Assembly: GCA_025618425.1 (NCBI GenBank)
Contig: CM046844.1
Coordinates: forward strand, 11,334,058 to 11,398,057
From: Heliocidaris tuberculata
Taxonomy: Eukaryota > Echinodermata > Echinoidea > Camarodonta > Echinometridae
DNA length: 64,000 bases
Direction of reading: 5' to 3'
The notes under the pieces were generated by a model, which was not told the DNA's origin, searched no databases, and saw only the letters and a program-made list of their open reading frames with translations. Position numbers and translations under genes: made by a program. This document shows positions 21,952 through 35,433 of this stretch, one piece after another; position 1 is the first letter of the stretch, and every line of letters begins with the position of its first letter.

Positions 21952-24254
21952 CTTTCAGTGCTTCATTCTGCGGCATTTTGAATATTATTACTGTTGCAGT
22001 CTTGTCATTAAAAAATTGAGACTAGCTGGAATGCTCCCCATTTATGCAGGGTGTTTGTGTGCTTAGGAGCTAATCAAAACTTTATTCATTTGACCGTTGG
22101 TTTCTTAGATTGTTTTAATGAGATGGATTTGATGAGATGATAGGTGAGCTGATAACTTTCTGTATGAGGGCTTCAAACTTTTGCTGCCCCCCTTCTCTTG
22201 CACAAATAATAGTAATTGTTTGGATATATGCATGTATATAGAGCTTTTAAAATCAATTTTCTCAGAGCATTATATTACGTTGTCTCTAAGCACGTTACAG
22301 ATATCATCCCAGTCACTGGATTCATGCAAGCACACATTGTGTGTACATGTACCAGCTGCACTCACTGGTTGTACTGCTATCATATGGTCACTGTTATAAC
22401 TTGGAAAGTCCATTCACATTCTGTTCAAATGCACCAATAGTACATGTATCTGTTACTTATGCTTATCAGAGGTAATATTATGTGAGCACAATATTGGAAG
22501 GATTAGCTACATGAGGAAGAACTTCGAGAAAGAAAAACTAGCTCCAATATTCTTGTTTGGAGTCTCCAAACTTATGCAAAATCGGTATTTAACCAAGTGA
22601 TGCATTCAAACTTGTGCCTCGGCTGTGAACAGTGTAAAGTAGAACAGAAAGCAGTTGCCCTAAAGATATGCATTACCAAACGAAAGGGAAAAGGGACACT
22701 GTCTTGAGTACCGTCTCTGATGATTAAATCTGAGCAAATTTTCGACAACGCCACAAGTCTTTTTCGTGCAAAGTGCCTGTAAAGGCACCGGGCGCAGAGT
22801 TGGCATAGTATCGGGTGACCGAGTGTGTGCAGTTCTTGTTTAGCGGTGATTTGAAATCTATCCTTTAGAACCTAGTGTTCAAGGGCATCTCCAATTTCCT
22901 GCATAGGTGATGGAATGAGAGAGATATGGCATATCTACAGGTCCAATTTCAAACCTACTTTCTTAGAAAGTCCCCCACGCATGAACCATTTTAATGTCCC
23001 TATAACATGAACACTTTGGTGATTTTTTTTCGTGTCTTTTATCACTCTGTTTGTGTTATCTTTGTCTTTTTTCTCACTTTGTCTTTTGTCACTCCCATTG
23101 TCTCTCTGTAGCTATCATTTTTGAAGCTTGAATATCATTAATGTCTGCTGGTGTCATAATTTTTAAAAAATTATATCTTTCATAAAACTTTTAAAATGTA
23201 AATGTCAATTTGTTATGGAGTTTACCTTTTTCTAACTAGGAGCAGTAAATTTAAGTTTTGAATCCAAGTAAGCACATGCACAACTGTTAAATTGTACCTG
23301 TCACCAAGAACTGTAGAATGCCAGGTGAAAATTATTAAATTTAAATGGTTTGATACATTCTAGTGGTACACAAATAGTTTTCTTTTCAGTCATTTTTCCT
23401 TTAAAAGGTTCAATAAGGGCAGAAGGGAGTAAGCACCGTTCTGCTATATTCGGATGTGCACTATTGCATTAAGCAGAAAGTTGTGAGCATTAAAATTCCC
23501 TTAACTTTGAAAATATGTGCTTATTTGATAGGAGACTACTAAGTAGTTACATGTACCATGCATTTTCATGATTTTATCAGTCGATAAAGAGAGACACCCT
23601 GTCATGTTTAAAAACTAGTATGTGTTTAGAACAATCAAAATCTTAGAAGTAAGTTACCAGGAATTTGCTTTTTTCCTTTCACACTTCCTAAAGCCCTTCT
23701 TCCAGTGATACAATGAAGTTTCCATCTTGTAATAACAAGTGATGACACTTTTACAAATATTTATTGATCAGCGTGTTGTGATAGAGAGCTGTAGGGATCT
23801 TCCTATAATCTTATAAAAGACTACAAGTATCGGTGTTCTAATCAACATCCAGGGTCCTCCTTGTATCCATCAATGACTACCCATCTCATTGATGGGTTGC
23901 CGTGGCAACCATGGGGGTGTTGTGACGTCCAGGAGGGCATTCATGATGTCCGGTGCAATTAGGATGGTTGCTTTGTGATGATGTAACATCCACCCAGTGA
24001 TCAACTGGTTATTAGTGAGGGCGATGTGTGCAACGTGTGAATTCTAGTTATTAAGGAATTGCTCTTTTCAGTGGATCACGAGGTGGGCTTGCTGGATAAT
24101 AGCAGAGTTAATTTGCTTTTATTTCTTTCTTTATACACTACCCTGGAAATCTTGAAAGTTAGCGTAAACCTAAAAGGAGCGTTGCATGCTCCCCACTATG
24201 ATATTCTGATCTTTTAATATCTTGGGAAAATCAAGATAAACAGAGTCATACACA
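21952..24254. other. Intronic stretch, nothing recognised apart from an X-box-like motif
   Basis: No coding frame or element ends recognised. See the X-box-like palindrome at 23896. Confidence 0.4.
23896..23909. promoter_or_regulatory. X-box-like palindrome (RFX-type site candidate)
   Basis: GTTGCCGTGGCAAC is a perfect pair of inverted GTTGCC half-sites with a 2-bp spacer, the ideal X-box form. It lies inside the giant intron. Function is not demonstrable from one site. Confidence 0.3.
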
Positions 24255-24327
<73 letters not shown>

Positions 24328-24472
24328 TAAACAGGTACAGTGTAGATGAGATGGAAAGACAATGGGAAACCGAGGAAAGAAAATGGAAATAAAGTAAGTA
24401 CGGAGAAGGAAGAAAGAGAGGGAAAAATGAAAAGAGGAGGTTAATGAGGAAGGAGAGAAGAGAGGAGCATTA

Positions 24473-24508
<36 letters not shown>

Positions 24509-24556
24509 GGGGAAGAGAGAGAGAAGAGAATGGGGGAAGAGAGAGAGAGAGAGAGA
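24255..24556. repeat. (GA)n microsatellite block
   Basis: Long (GA)n runs at about 24258-24325 and 24473-24556, with GA-rich sequence between them. Confidence 0.9.
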
Positions 24557-24634
24557 GAATAAGAGCCCTGAATAAAGGTTGGTGAGCTCCGCTAAGAGCT
24601 CTGTGGTTCTCTGCGGTTTTCAGGGCTCTTATTC
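24557..24634. repeat. 78-bp hairpin with 16-bp inverted ends
   Basis: GAATAAGAGCCCTGAA (24557-24572) is inverted at 24619-24634. A second inner inverted pair (GAGCTC, AGAGCTC) fills the loop. It is probably a miniature inverted-repeat element and abuts the GA tract. Confidence 0.6.
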
Positions 24635-26194
24635 CTTCAAAGATGACATGGTGTAACCCCGAAAAACTTAACCTACAATTCAGTTTCTCTACCATGAAAA
24701 GTATGGCTGATACTTCACTAAAAGATAGAAAGGTTGAGAATGTTACCATTTATCAATCTTGATTAGATGTGAACTTATAAATATGTATCCCATCAATCAT
24801 CCTAGTAATCGTGTAGCATTGACGTATTGGTTTGGATTGGTGGGTGTAATAGAAACCTATGAATAGCCTCGATTTGTTTCCACTATTGCCTAAGGGGTTT
24901 CCCCTCTCTGCATCATTAACACACTTCATCATGACAGGATAACACAGTTTTTATTAGGATACAAATTAACGATTAAACTTTAAAAAAAAAAAAAAAAATT
25001 AAATCATCTAGGTCATGTGGAGGGTTGGCATTTGGAACTCAATTATTGCACTATTTTTAGTCTCTGGCGTTTGATTATGGATCTTCAAAGGATTCCCGTA
25101 AAAATTGACATGTTTCATATAACCTGATTCCATATGATGTCTGTATTCAGGATATATCAAATGACAAATTGCAGCATTTTAGAAATCTCAATAAATATGT
25201 TTAATTCATCAAAAATATATATTCTCAGAAATAAAATCAAACCATTGATTTCACTAGTGTTTTAGTTTGAAAATGCAGAAGAAATGATGACATCTTTTTA
25301 ATCTAAGGTATGTGTTAATTTATATACCCTTCAGACCTTTGCAGTGTTATGACAATTATTTGTCTTTCATTAATCTATTTTTTTTCTTTGTTTGTTTATG
25401 TTTTAGAAGCAAGCATATTATTTGATGCATTTCAATAAAAAAAAACCCCACCAGAAACAATTCCACCCTTCCGTACATGTAGCATAGATATGAAACTACT
25501 GGGAGTTGCCTCAGAGATACATTCAATTACAACGGAAGGACCTCTTCCTTCCACGCCATGACTCCGCTTGTCATCAGCGCTTAAATCATCCCTTGCTACC
25601 TACATTGCACCTTTAAAATGACCCTCCTGACTTTTCTCCAGAATCCAATATTGCCCACACCACCTACGCATTTGACCGGCCGATGATACGTGTCTAGGAG
25701 CGTGTCTATCTTCTATTTACCCTCTGAATTTTCATCTTTCTTGCTGAAGTGTTATATTAGAAAACGTGATTATCCCCGCTCTGGCTTCAGAATTCAATTT
25801 ATATTTATAAGATGATCCTGTGCTAAGAAGTTGGTTATCATCATTGTTCTCATGTTCAGGTCTAGGCTGACATGATATTTCCGGCTGTGATTTACATCAA
25901 GCTACTCCCAGGGTGTTCATTTCTCTTAAATTAACACTTGGCAATTTAGCAGAAGAAGGAGGTATTTCACTTTTAGGAAAGAAAACAAATGAGACGAATA
26001 GATGGTAAGAAAATTGAGGGTGGAGGAAATGAACCCATCGACTCCTGTATTAAGCCTATGGGAATGAGAGAAGCCAGTAGATAGTACCAGAAACAGAAAG
26101 TTGATAGTGAGAAAAGGTAGGGGAGGAGAGAGATGAGGATAAATGAAAGAAAAAAAGAAAGAAAGAATTATATTAACTAATAAATGGAGTTTAT
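24635..26194. other. Intronic stretch, nothing firm
   Basis: A stretch at 26029-26085 resembles the 72-bp TTAA element (shared CTGTATTAAGCCTATGGGA and CAGTAG) but lacks clear TTAA ends. Confidence 0.4.
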
Positions 26195-26335
26195 AAATGG
26201 AGTAATATCGAGCGCCTTATCATGGTCGCTCGGCTAAAGCTGGGGTGATAGTATGATTGCAGGGCCCTCAGGGAGAACAGTATATAATACTGATGAGGCT
26301 ACCCTGGGTAAACAAGACATATTATTACTATTATT
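26195..26335 (-). mobile_element. Possible solo LINE 3' UTR fragment
   Basis: Read on the minus strand, an AATAATA-rich start leads through an ACCCAGGGTA hairpin-like segment to a GGCGCTCGATATTAC motif, a layout seen in CR1/L2-like LINE 3' ends. The call rests on resemblance only; no reverse-transcriptase sequence is attached. Confidence 0.3.
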
Positions 26336-27589
26336 GTAGTTTCCTGATATGTTTTTGTAGCCAGTCATTTGCCAAATGTAAGAAGTAGCTTCCATGCATA
26401 TTTCTCTGTGCTTCATCATTTCTTCCACCCAAGTGAAATGTTCATCTGACTGTTCTTATCTCATCATGTTAAATAAGACACATTCAATGCCTCAAAAATT
26501 GATACTGAAGACAAGAAAGACATCCTAGGATAATTTGTAAATACAAAGTCACCTTTTAAATGCATTTTTAATCTGCCCAACTGTCAGGGCCAAGTCTTGA
26601 CTTCGATTCTGATAATGATTTAGACTACAGTTTTCACAGAATCCCACAAAATATATACTCGGTTTTGATACTTTAGATATGAACATTTTACCATCATGTA
26701 AATTTGCTCAGGAAATGCATGATGCAATATAAGAAACGAAAGGTAAGGAAATCTGTTCTGTTAGGGAAAAGGTTTTCCTGTAATTTGTATTTTCTACTGA
26801 GAACTAGAAGGGTATATAATTTCTATGCAAAAGTTTATGAATTAGCATGCTTCTGGCGCTCTGCAGACTGTGTTTGTGCTCTGAGTTCAAAATGTGGGCC
26901 AGTTTCTGTGACTTTGCTACATTCTGTCCATTCAGAAAATCCCATATACCTTGAGGATTTTTATTTGATCTAGCAATTTAGGGTTTCTTCAATTTTTTTT
27001 TTTCTGTTAACAGTTTTGTTACCAAAAAAATCGGTTTTACCTTCAGCTTTTTCTGATGTGAACTGACCCCCTTCAATCAGTGCACGGTGTGTTTGCTCAA
27101 CCATCAGAGCACGTTCACACCTACAACGTCTTCATTGTCTTGGAACGTGAGAACAGAGCTTTTCCTCCTAGGAGGTTAAATTGCATCTCAGTGACAGTGC
27201 ACACACACGTATCTTGAACCAGCCATCAGAGCTGCATCGTTTATTGATCAGACAGGGAGCGAGCAAGAGAGCGACCAGCCGTTAGTTTGTCTCTTCTGGT
27301 CTCTTATTTTCTTCCACTGTCGCTTCCCCTTCTCTCTGCCAGTACTCTATCCATCTCAGGCTGTGGAGGTGTCTTAGGCATGGCATGTGCATGATCTGGA
27401 CATCTAGTGCACTTTGTTTTGCGTTTCAGCTCTGTTTTTAGCTCTGTTTTAGAGGATCATTTGAAATGTGGGTTTATATTTGCTTTCCAGTTTTCTCTGT
27501 TGGTGAATTACCGTAATATTGGAGCTTGCTACTATTCATTGCCCTCATTATAGGAGAATGTCTCATCTTTAAGTGTGCTAATGATTCCT
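26336..27589. other. Intronic stretch, nothing recognised
   Basis: Short open frames only, none with a recognisable domain. Confidence 0.4.
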
Positions 27590-27850
27590 TCACTACCACC
27601 ACCACCACCACCACCACCACCATCCTCATCATCATCATTATCTTCCAATATGGTGTAGCAGTTCTGATTTTGTTCAAAATATTGTCACCGTGGTCGGAGA
27701 AGTTTCATAACTGTTACCACCCTCACCACCACCACCATCATCATCTTCATCTTTATCATCATCATCATCTTTATCATCATCTTCATCTTTATCATCATCA
27801 TCATCTTCATCATCATCATCACCTTTATTGTCATCTTCATTGTCATATGA
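27590..27850. repeat. (ACC)n and (ATC)n microsatellites
   Basis: (ACC)n lies at about 27594-27622, then after a 90-bp spacer an imperfect (CAT/ATC)n array to about 27845. The His-rich reading frame across it is a repeat artefact. Confidence 0.9.
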
Positions 27851-27981
27851 TCATCACCTGTAGTGTCACCGCTATCTTCATTGTCTCTGTCATTATCATC
27901 TTTAGCTTTTCTATTGTAGGGATTTCTTCTTCTGATATGTGTTGACTGAAAAAAGCTGTGAATTCCAAGTGGCTAATTTAA

Positions 27982-28387
27982 TCCTTTCGAGACAATTGAC
28001 CACATTTTGTGGTCTGGCTCAATAACTTTTGATTCAGAGCTCTAAAAAATATGCCAGATACATGAGTAGAAAGAGCAAAAATTTCTGCAAGAACTATGTC
28101 CATTTTTGCTGGATGACCATATTCTGTTTGATGCTAAGAATTTAAAAAAAGAGAATAATCTTTGAAATCCTTAAATTGGCAACACAATGAGAGGTTCAAA
28201 ATCATTGTTTTTATTAAAATTGGCAATTTTTTGAACTCTTTGACAGAGTTCGTAACCATGCATATTAATTAAAAAGATTTTACACCTTATTAGCACCTTG
28301 TAGCACTAAAAGAAAATATAATTGTTGCCAATTTGAAGAACAAAATGTGATCAATTTAGCCCTTGAATAATTCCTGTCCTGAAAGGG
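27982..28387. mobile_element. TTAA-flanked MITE family B, copy 1 (406 bp)
   Basis: Flanked by TTAA at 27978-27981 and 28388-28391. The ends TCCTTTCGAGACA and, inverted, CCCTTTCAGGACA are related. The interior is homologous throughout to 53159-53557 (shared ACCACATTTTGTGGT and GAGAGGTTCAAAATCATTG). TTAA target duplications are typical of piggyBac and Kolobok-type elements. No coding capacity. Confidence 0.75.
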
Positions 28388-28391
28388 TTAA

Positions 28392-31390
28392 AGTTGTCAT
28401 ATTGTATTGTTATTCTCTTTTATCACAACTTCAACAATGTTGATATTTGGAAAAGAATAAAAGGAAATATATCTAGTGCACTGAGGGCTTTGATAAATCT
28501 TTGATAACGAATATTGTAGATTTTTCCAACTTCCAGTGCTATGCTTAGAGCCTGGACAAACCTGACTTTCGTCATCACTACCATCTCCATCTTAGCATCA
28601 TCTGTAATATCGTCATCAGAGTCATCTTGTTGCTGTGGTTACCCAAACTCTTTTCAAGCATATGGAGAATGAACAAGAGCACTGTTGGTTAATGTGTGTG
28701 ACAAGTCAAGGTTTCCTCAATTCTGTAGAATTATTGTTGTGGTCACGTTCTTGATGACATTAGTACCATTCTTAGCAAGATTTTTACATTTTCTTTGTAA
28801 CTTCTCATGAAGTATTGGTATCATTTCATTTCATCACAGTCACTTCATTTGATCTGTTCATCACCATGGCAACATCATAATCTTTCTCTGTGGTAATCCA
28901 GAGAGCAAATAGGGAGAACTGTCAAGTTGTCCACAGTCTGGTTATATCTTTTTCTGTAAAATAAGCTCAATAGCAATACAAAATTGTAAATACCTGTGAC
29001 ATATATAGCCTCCACTATGTGTACAAGTACATGATTCTTCTTGTGGCAGATGATATTTAAACTACAAGACACCGGGCATTACTCTGTGGCTCACTATTCA
29101 ATCTCTTTACTGAAATTATGCCTCTGTGCTTTTCATCCTTTATCTTTGTAATCTCTGCATTTTGTTTTGAATACATCTGCTACTAAATCCTTTTCACTGC
29201 TACAGATAGTACTTTATGATGATGATGATCATCATCATCATCCATTGATTGTCTTCATCTGTTCTCCTGCCCCTATATTGACCTTTCTCATCATCATGAC
29301 CTTCTTCTGCATGTAGTGCACTGCACCCTTTCCTTATTCCTCTCACTGCCGGCCACCTCCACACAGTCGGATCGCATCTCTCCCTACCATAGCAACCGCG
29401 GTGCAACATCCAATATCTCAGATTTCTCCAGCCTGCCACAATTCCTCCATCAATAGCCAGTGAGCGTGGGTAGGGGAGATTACATTGCATCATCAGATAT
29501 TTGTGCTCAGCCTAAAAGCAGCGTTCTTTTTTTCTCCATAACGTCGACGAGAAAGGTGTCGTTCCTCATCTCGTAAGCTGCTTCCGCTGAGATGAGAAAG
29601 TTTGAGAGAAGCTTCTCGCTGTAAGTAAATCACTTTGATCTTAGAGAAACAATTTTGCTTTCACTATAGAGTCTCACTGACTTGACTTGCTATTTCAAGA
29701 AGCTTGCTGTTACACGATAAGTGGATCTTCAATCATTACAGAGCATTGTATTTTTAGAAGGCTAAATTCTTTTATTCTTTTGAATTGTATGAATATGAAG
29801 TGCCGTTAGAGGCCTGGAATATTTTCTGTTATACATGTGGTACAAGGACCTTTGCTTTAAGTTCCATCTTTTCGGGAAAAAAATGTTGAACTATGACTAC
29901 TTGAATTGTATTGGATGACTGACTATTTTGAGAAATATTTGCTATCCACCCAGCAGAAATAGTTATGTGCAATTATTTTCATTATTGTCTCCCAGTTAAT
30001 TATCAAAATTATTGACATTTTTACGGAAAATGTTTGCTTTAAAAATATTTCCTGAAATTCTATGTTTGTAGAAAATTGATAATCTTTCCGAAACACAATG
30101 CAAATGATGGATAATTGATAAAAGTTTTGAGAACATTGATTTGGAATGGGATATAGGGGCTCATACTGAATGTTCATATTAAATGTAAGGGTTCATATTA
30201 AATACTGCACAAACATTTTATAGTTGATATCAAGATTGTCTTTTCTGTCCTTGTTTTCTTTTACCTGATGGCTCTTAGATTCTGATGAAAAAAAAAATAT
30301 GCAAAAGTAGGGTATCTGAACATCATCAGAAACTGAATATTAGTTCATATCAAGTTACAATTCTTTGACTTCCAGCTAAAAGAGATTGCTCCAGATTCTA
30401 CCTAGGGATGTACAAGTATCTTACAAACTTAGCCCACTTCTGTTTAGTGCAAAAATAGCCAAGATAAAGTAATAAAGCAGTGCATAATGTTGTCTTGTAC
30501 AAAGAATATGATGCCCTGTAGAGGAGATTGTCAGAAAAAAAAAAGCTAGATGAAGTGAGAGTTGAGATCCTGAGATGTTTTGTGGCAGTTTGTATCATGG
30601 AGAATATGTTGGATGTAAATTGATGCCTCTAGACTCTACACCACTTCTTGAAAACAAAATAATCAAATAGAAATTTCCAAGAAAAGTTTCTATCAATAAC
30701 CATGTAGCTAGAAGATTTTTCTTTTATGTCTTGTTTTGTACTCCATTTAGCCAAAAAGCATATATAAAAGCTAAGCTTCACAATTATCTACAGATTTAAT
30801 TGAGGGGAATGTTTTGATATTGTTTCCTTTGTTATCTTGCTGCGCCTACAGCGTATTTAAAGTTGTGTAAGCTCCCCCCTCCCCATTATACTGTTTAAGA
30901 GGAATATCAAAAGAACGAGAGCTGAAAAATAATTTCCATCCTGGGCCTATTCCATTCTTTCCATTGGGATGAAAAAAACAACAAATGGACAGCTGTGTGT
31001 CCATGGATTTATACACGCTTTTGTGAGATTGCAGTGCTGTGTGCTTAAGCACAGGCAGAGTTGACCGATGGCCTAGATTTGGAGCTCTTTTTTGTGATGT
31101 ACACTAAAATATACTATAAATCATGGATGGAACATCTACATGTATCCTCCTCATGTCTCTTGTACAGTAAGTTGTACAATAAGGAATCCTTGTTAAAAAA
31201 CAGTTTTCTTCTAATTTCCTGTTCTTCACAAAATCTGAAGATTATTTTTTAACTCTTATGAAGTTATCTTTCTGTTTCATGTCATTTAAAAGGTAACTTG
31301 GTAGCTTATGTGAGACCATGAAAAGGTTGAAAAGGTTTGATGGTTTATTTTTACCCGAATGCTAAGAAAGCTTGTGTATGCTTGTAAGTA
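28392..31390. other. Intronic stretch, nothing recognised
   Basis: About 3 kb without an identified element or gene. A 26-bp palindrome made of GAT/ATC repeats lies at 29216-29241. Confidence 0.35.
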
Positions 31391-31545
31391 AGCAACCAGG
31401 GGACTGGTGGCTTTAAGTCCTATCTGAGGGACTTTGTAAAGAGGATTAATGCCTTACCAAAGGGTACTAGTGCATCCACTTCTTTTCGAACCCGGGTCCT
31501 CCAGTTACGAGACCACTGCTCTACCACTGAGCCATCGTGCCTCCA
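31391..31545 (-). mobile_element. tRNA-derived SINE, copy 1
   Basis: On the minus strand the head reads GATGGCTCAGTGGTAGAGC, a Pol III A-box, then CCCGGGTTCGAA, a B-box. It is followed by a non-tRNA body with GCACTAGTACCCTTTGG and a small AGTCC/GGACT hairpin. The T-arm is not paired as in a real tRNA, so this is not a functional tRNA gene. Confidence 0.75.
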
Positions 31546-31834
31546 ATGAGGTACTGCATCCAGAATACATTGTAGAGCGACACCAAATACAAGATGCATG
31601 AGAATGTGTTTTACCAATGAGAAACAGGCTATTTGACGACAGGGAGCTCAATACCTCAATACTGTTAGGTTCTGACCCCAGGCTTGTGCACCACAAATTG
31701 AATTAAGCCTCGTATTGATTCACATTAGAGAGCACAGAACCTGACAATGCAGATAGCCTTGAAGCAAAACTATCAGGTCTTATCACTCAACTCAGATGAC
31801 GCTTACTCCATTGGGGTTGATCGAAGGTGGTAAG
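31546..31834. other. Intronic spacer
   Basis: Nothing recognised. Confidence 0.4.
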
Positions 31835-32340
31835 AGAAAGATAGAATTCAAGAAATAGATAGACGGAGAAAGAAGGAGAAGAGAGAAGAGTGAAGAAAGA
31901 GGAGGAAGAGGGAGAGAGAGAGAGAAGAGGAAAAAGGCTACAAGCAGACTGATATATGTAGAGGCAAAGATATAGAGATGTTAAGAAGGGTGTGGTATAG
32001 AGGATGAAAAATGCAGAAGAGAAATAAAAAAAATAAAGAAAGGAGTTCAAGAAAAATGATTGGCAGGGAGAGATGGAGTATAAGTTGAAAGAAAAAGATG
32101 GTGCTACACTACTGATGGGAACAAACATTTCATAAATTAAGTTAGCAAAAAGGTAGTGAATCAGAGAGATAGACAGAGAGAGAGACATAGAGAAAGAGAG
32201 AGAGAGATAGAGAAATGAGGATGAATGTTAAAGCTGAAATAGAATGAGAGAGAGAAAGAGGGGGGGGGGTGAGAGAGAATTTGAAGATGGAACTAAACTG
32301 AGTAAAATAAGAAAGAAGAGAGAAGAAGGAGATCATGGAT
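31835..32340. repeat. GA-rich low-complexity block
   Basis: Imperfect purine-rich repeats dominated by GAGA, AAAGA and AGATAG. Open frames on the minus strand are Ser/Leu/Phe-only and not genes. Confidence 0.85.
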
Positions 32341-32481
32341 TATGAGATTTAGGAGAGTAAAAAAGCGAGAGTGAATAAAGAGCGAATTACGGACACTTAA
32401 GGAGAGACTGACCAATTACATTGTGATGACCAGAGGGTGTTACGGGTCAGATTTTCTCCAATTAAGAATGCATTATTTTTA

Positions 32482-32634
32482 GCTGGGTTGTGGATCAAGG
32501 CAGACTGATGCTACAATCACAGTATTATGCCTCCCAAGAGCTTTTAAAACCAAAAGGGCACTAGCGTATCCGCTGGGTTTCGAACCCGGGTCCTTCCAGT
32601 TACCGCTGCTGTACCATAGAGCCATCGCGCTTCT
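32482..32634 (-). mobile_element. tRNA-derived SINE, copy 2
   Basis: The minus strand has an A-box-like GATGGCTCTATGGTACAGC and a B-box GGGTTCGAAACCC (32575-32587). The downstream body GCTAGTGCCCTTTTGG corresponds to that of the copy at 31391-31545. Confidence 0.75.
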
Positions 32635-33147
32635 AACTTCTAAGATGTAACTTCTTTGGGACACACTTATTTCCTTCACACTCCATACTTCTGCTTTCTT
32701 AGAAATCAAAATCCACATGATTCTTCAGTTATTTGTCAAAATCCTCTCCGCCCCTTTCTTTTTTATTTTTTAAATATTGCCATCCCACGAGGCAAAGGAG
32801 GACTTACAGAAGTCTGATTGTAAGCCGATTTGGATCAAAACTAGAAGTTGGAAGCGAGTGTTTGCAGTGTCATGTGTCATGCTCGAGGCAAAATGATGGT
32901 GTCAGTATGTAGAATTAATCAAGGACTACTGACAGCGTTAGTCCTTGGGATTTTGATGAAAGCAGAATTTTCTGTTGAGGTATGTGTGGTGTTACGCCCC
33001 TGTGTGGCTTTCGCTCTGTCCTGCTTCAGGTTTTGATGGCATTGAATCACCAACAAGTTGCACTTAATTGGTGATGAATCTCGTAGATGGTGAAAGGTGA
33101 AAGGAGGGCATTTGCGTTTTTTGCATTTCAAAGTCACTATTGGGATG
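32635..33147. other. Intronic spacer
   Basis: Nothing recognised. Confidence 0.4.
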
Positions 33148-33364
33148 GACTTGTTTACTAATTTAATGCATACTTCTTGAACAAACTTTCTCTCAACAAC
33201 TCATAAGCTTGTTAGAGGCTCTCCTGACATAGCAACAACTAAAGTATGCAAAGTGAACTCCATCCATGGAGATGCCATTATACATCGCAGGTGAATGAAA
33301 CAGTTGGTAACTAGGGGTTTGGGAGAGAAACATGCATAAATTGAAATTCATTAGCAAACAGGTC
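33148..33364. mobile_element. MITE family C, copy 1 (217 bp)
   Basis: Homologous throughout to 47422-47617 (shared ATGCATAAATTGAAAT, GAGAGAAACATGCAT and AGTTGGTAACTA). The ends GACTTGTTTACTAAT and, inverted, GACCTGTTTGCTAAT are inverted repeats. Confidence 0.65.
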
Positions 33365-34657
33365 TATTTCATTGGTTGATATGTCATGGGACCTTCGAAC
33401 TATGTAAAGAGGGCTGAAAGTTTTTGAAAATGATACCAGAAGTAGAATGTTTAGGGTACATTTTTCAACTCAACTTTTTTTTAATTACCAATTTCAAATG
33501 TAGCAAATTTAAAGCTAGTTTCACATCTACATAAGATTTGTGTATCGTATCTAAGGCTTATAATACATCAAGAACTTTAGGGGAATTTGTTTTTATCAAA
33601 TGATGTGCTGATATCCTGAACCTGTTCTGTGCCATACATTTTGCAAACACACATTTATCTTGCATGCAAAAAGAATGTAACTTCAATCCTTCTTCCTATC
33701 TATAATCCAGCCCCCCCCCCCCCTTCACTTTGGATATTTCAGTGGGCATAGCAGTTGCTGTTAACATTCTTTTTTTCTTTTCCTATTTTGTCTTTCACAA
33801 AGAAACACTTACTCATCTCAGTCAAAGTTTATAAACAAGTTTACAATTTTCGATTTGGTTTGTTTCCTTTGACTCTGATAACGTTCTTATGTTATTGCAG
33901 TATAGACACTTTCTTCGAAATAAGGGTAATATACTCTCTTCAGGGCAAGGATTTGTTGAATTTTATACTCTGTTTGGAATAATAATGAAATGAAACCACA
34001 ATTGATATAGAGGATGTACGTCTCTCTTCTCAGAAGTCCTTTTCTCCTAATGAATTCATTCTAATGAATTATAGCTGTCTTCTGTGAAATGTTGATTTCT
34101 TCCATTGTATACATCAGGATATCTGTTTAGCTGATTAATTTATGTATTGCCTGAAACGTGGCATCTTTATGGACTATGTAATATCTGAATAGCTATGGCT
34201 GAGATTTTCAAGGAAATCTGATCTTATGGTAGATAATTACAGTATGTCAGGATTTGTGAATGCAGAGCAAACAATATGTTAACGAATCATTAGGCCTGTT
34301 TGTTTTGTAAATCATAGCTTGTTTAACGATACTCGGCCTGTTATGTGTGCATGCATATATGTATTGCCTCCTCCCGTGAGTACAATGCATGTTGATGGTA
34401 AAGCTATCAACGAGACTTTCAGGGAATTCCTAGGTTTTTGTCACACGATTCGATTGGAGTGTCCTGGTAAAATACTAATGAAAACACCCATCAAGGCATC
34501 GACCAAGGGAGTGATATAGATGGCCTCAGATTTTCACATCTCTGTAGACATTTGATACGTTTCTTTTAATCAAAACCGATTTCTAGCAGCGTTGGTAACC
34601 TGGGGCAGGTTCAATAGTAGGTTAGAGGTTTATGCTTGGGCTTTTGTGTGAGATTCG
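33365..34657. other. Intronic stretch with a poly-C run
   Basis: A 13-base C run lies at 33711-33723. No gene or element recognised. Confidence 0.4.
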
Positions 34658-35394
34658 GACCATAAGAGAACAGAGAGAAAGCAAGAGTTTGACAAGCTCA
34701 GATAGTGTGAGAGAGCAAGAGAGAGACACAGAGATAGAAAGAGAGATAAAGAGAGAGAAAAGAAGAAAGAGAGAGAGAGAGAGAGAAAGGAAGAGAGTCA
34801 GAGAGATGGAAGGAGATATAGATGGGGAAAGAGAAAGAAAGAAAGAAAGCGGGGGCAGATAGAGAGATGGAAAAAAGAGAAAGAGAGAGGGGAGAGAGAT
34901 AGGGGGTAGATAGTGTGAGAGAGCAAGAGAGAGAGAGAGATGGAAGAGAGATAAAGAGAGGGAAAAGAAGAAGAGAAAGAGGGAAAGATAGCCAGAGAGA
35001 TGGAAGGAGATATAGATGGAGAAAGAAAGAAAGCAGGGGAGATAGAGAGATGGAAAAAAGAGAAAGAGAGAGGGGAGGGAGATAGGGGGTAGATAGTGTG
35101 AGAGAGCAAGAGAGAGAGAGATGGAAGAGAGATAAAGAGAGGGAAAAGAAGAAGAGAAAGAGGAAAAGATAGCCAGAGAGATGGAAGGAGATATAGATGG
35201 GGAAAGAGAAAGAAAGAAAGAAAGCGGGGGGAGATAGAGAGATGGAAAAAAGAGAAAGAGAGAGGGGAGGGAGAGAGCAAGAGAGAGAGAGATGGAAGAG
35301 AGATAAAGAGAGGGAAAAGAAGAAGAGAAAGAGGGAAAGATAGCCAGAGAGATGGAAGGAGATATAGATGGGGAAAGAGAAAGAAAGAAAGAAA
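34658..35394. repeat. GA-rich tandem array, left part (period about 185-190 bp)
   Basis: GATAGAGAGATGGAAAAAAG recurs at about 34857, 35041 and 35231, with the other segments of the unit in constant order. The array continues at 37351 after the inserted LINE. Confidence 0.85.
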
Positions 35395-35433
35395 TATTTA
35401 TTTATTTATTTATTTTGTTTTATTTATTTTATA

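Noticed and set aside
31480..32634. Two possible tRNA genes (A- and B-box on the minus strand)
   Set aside because: The acceptor and T-arm pairings fail and both continue into a shared non-tRNA body, so they are SINE heads.
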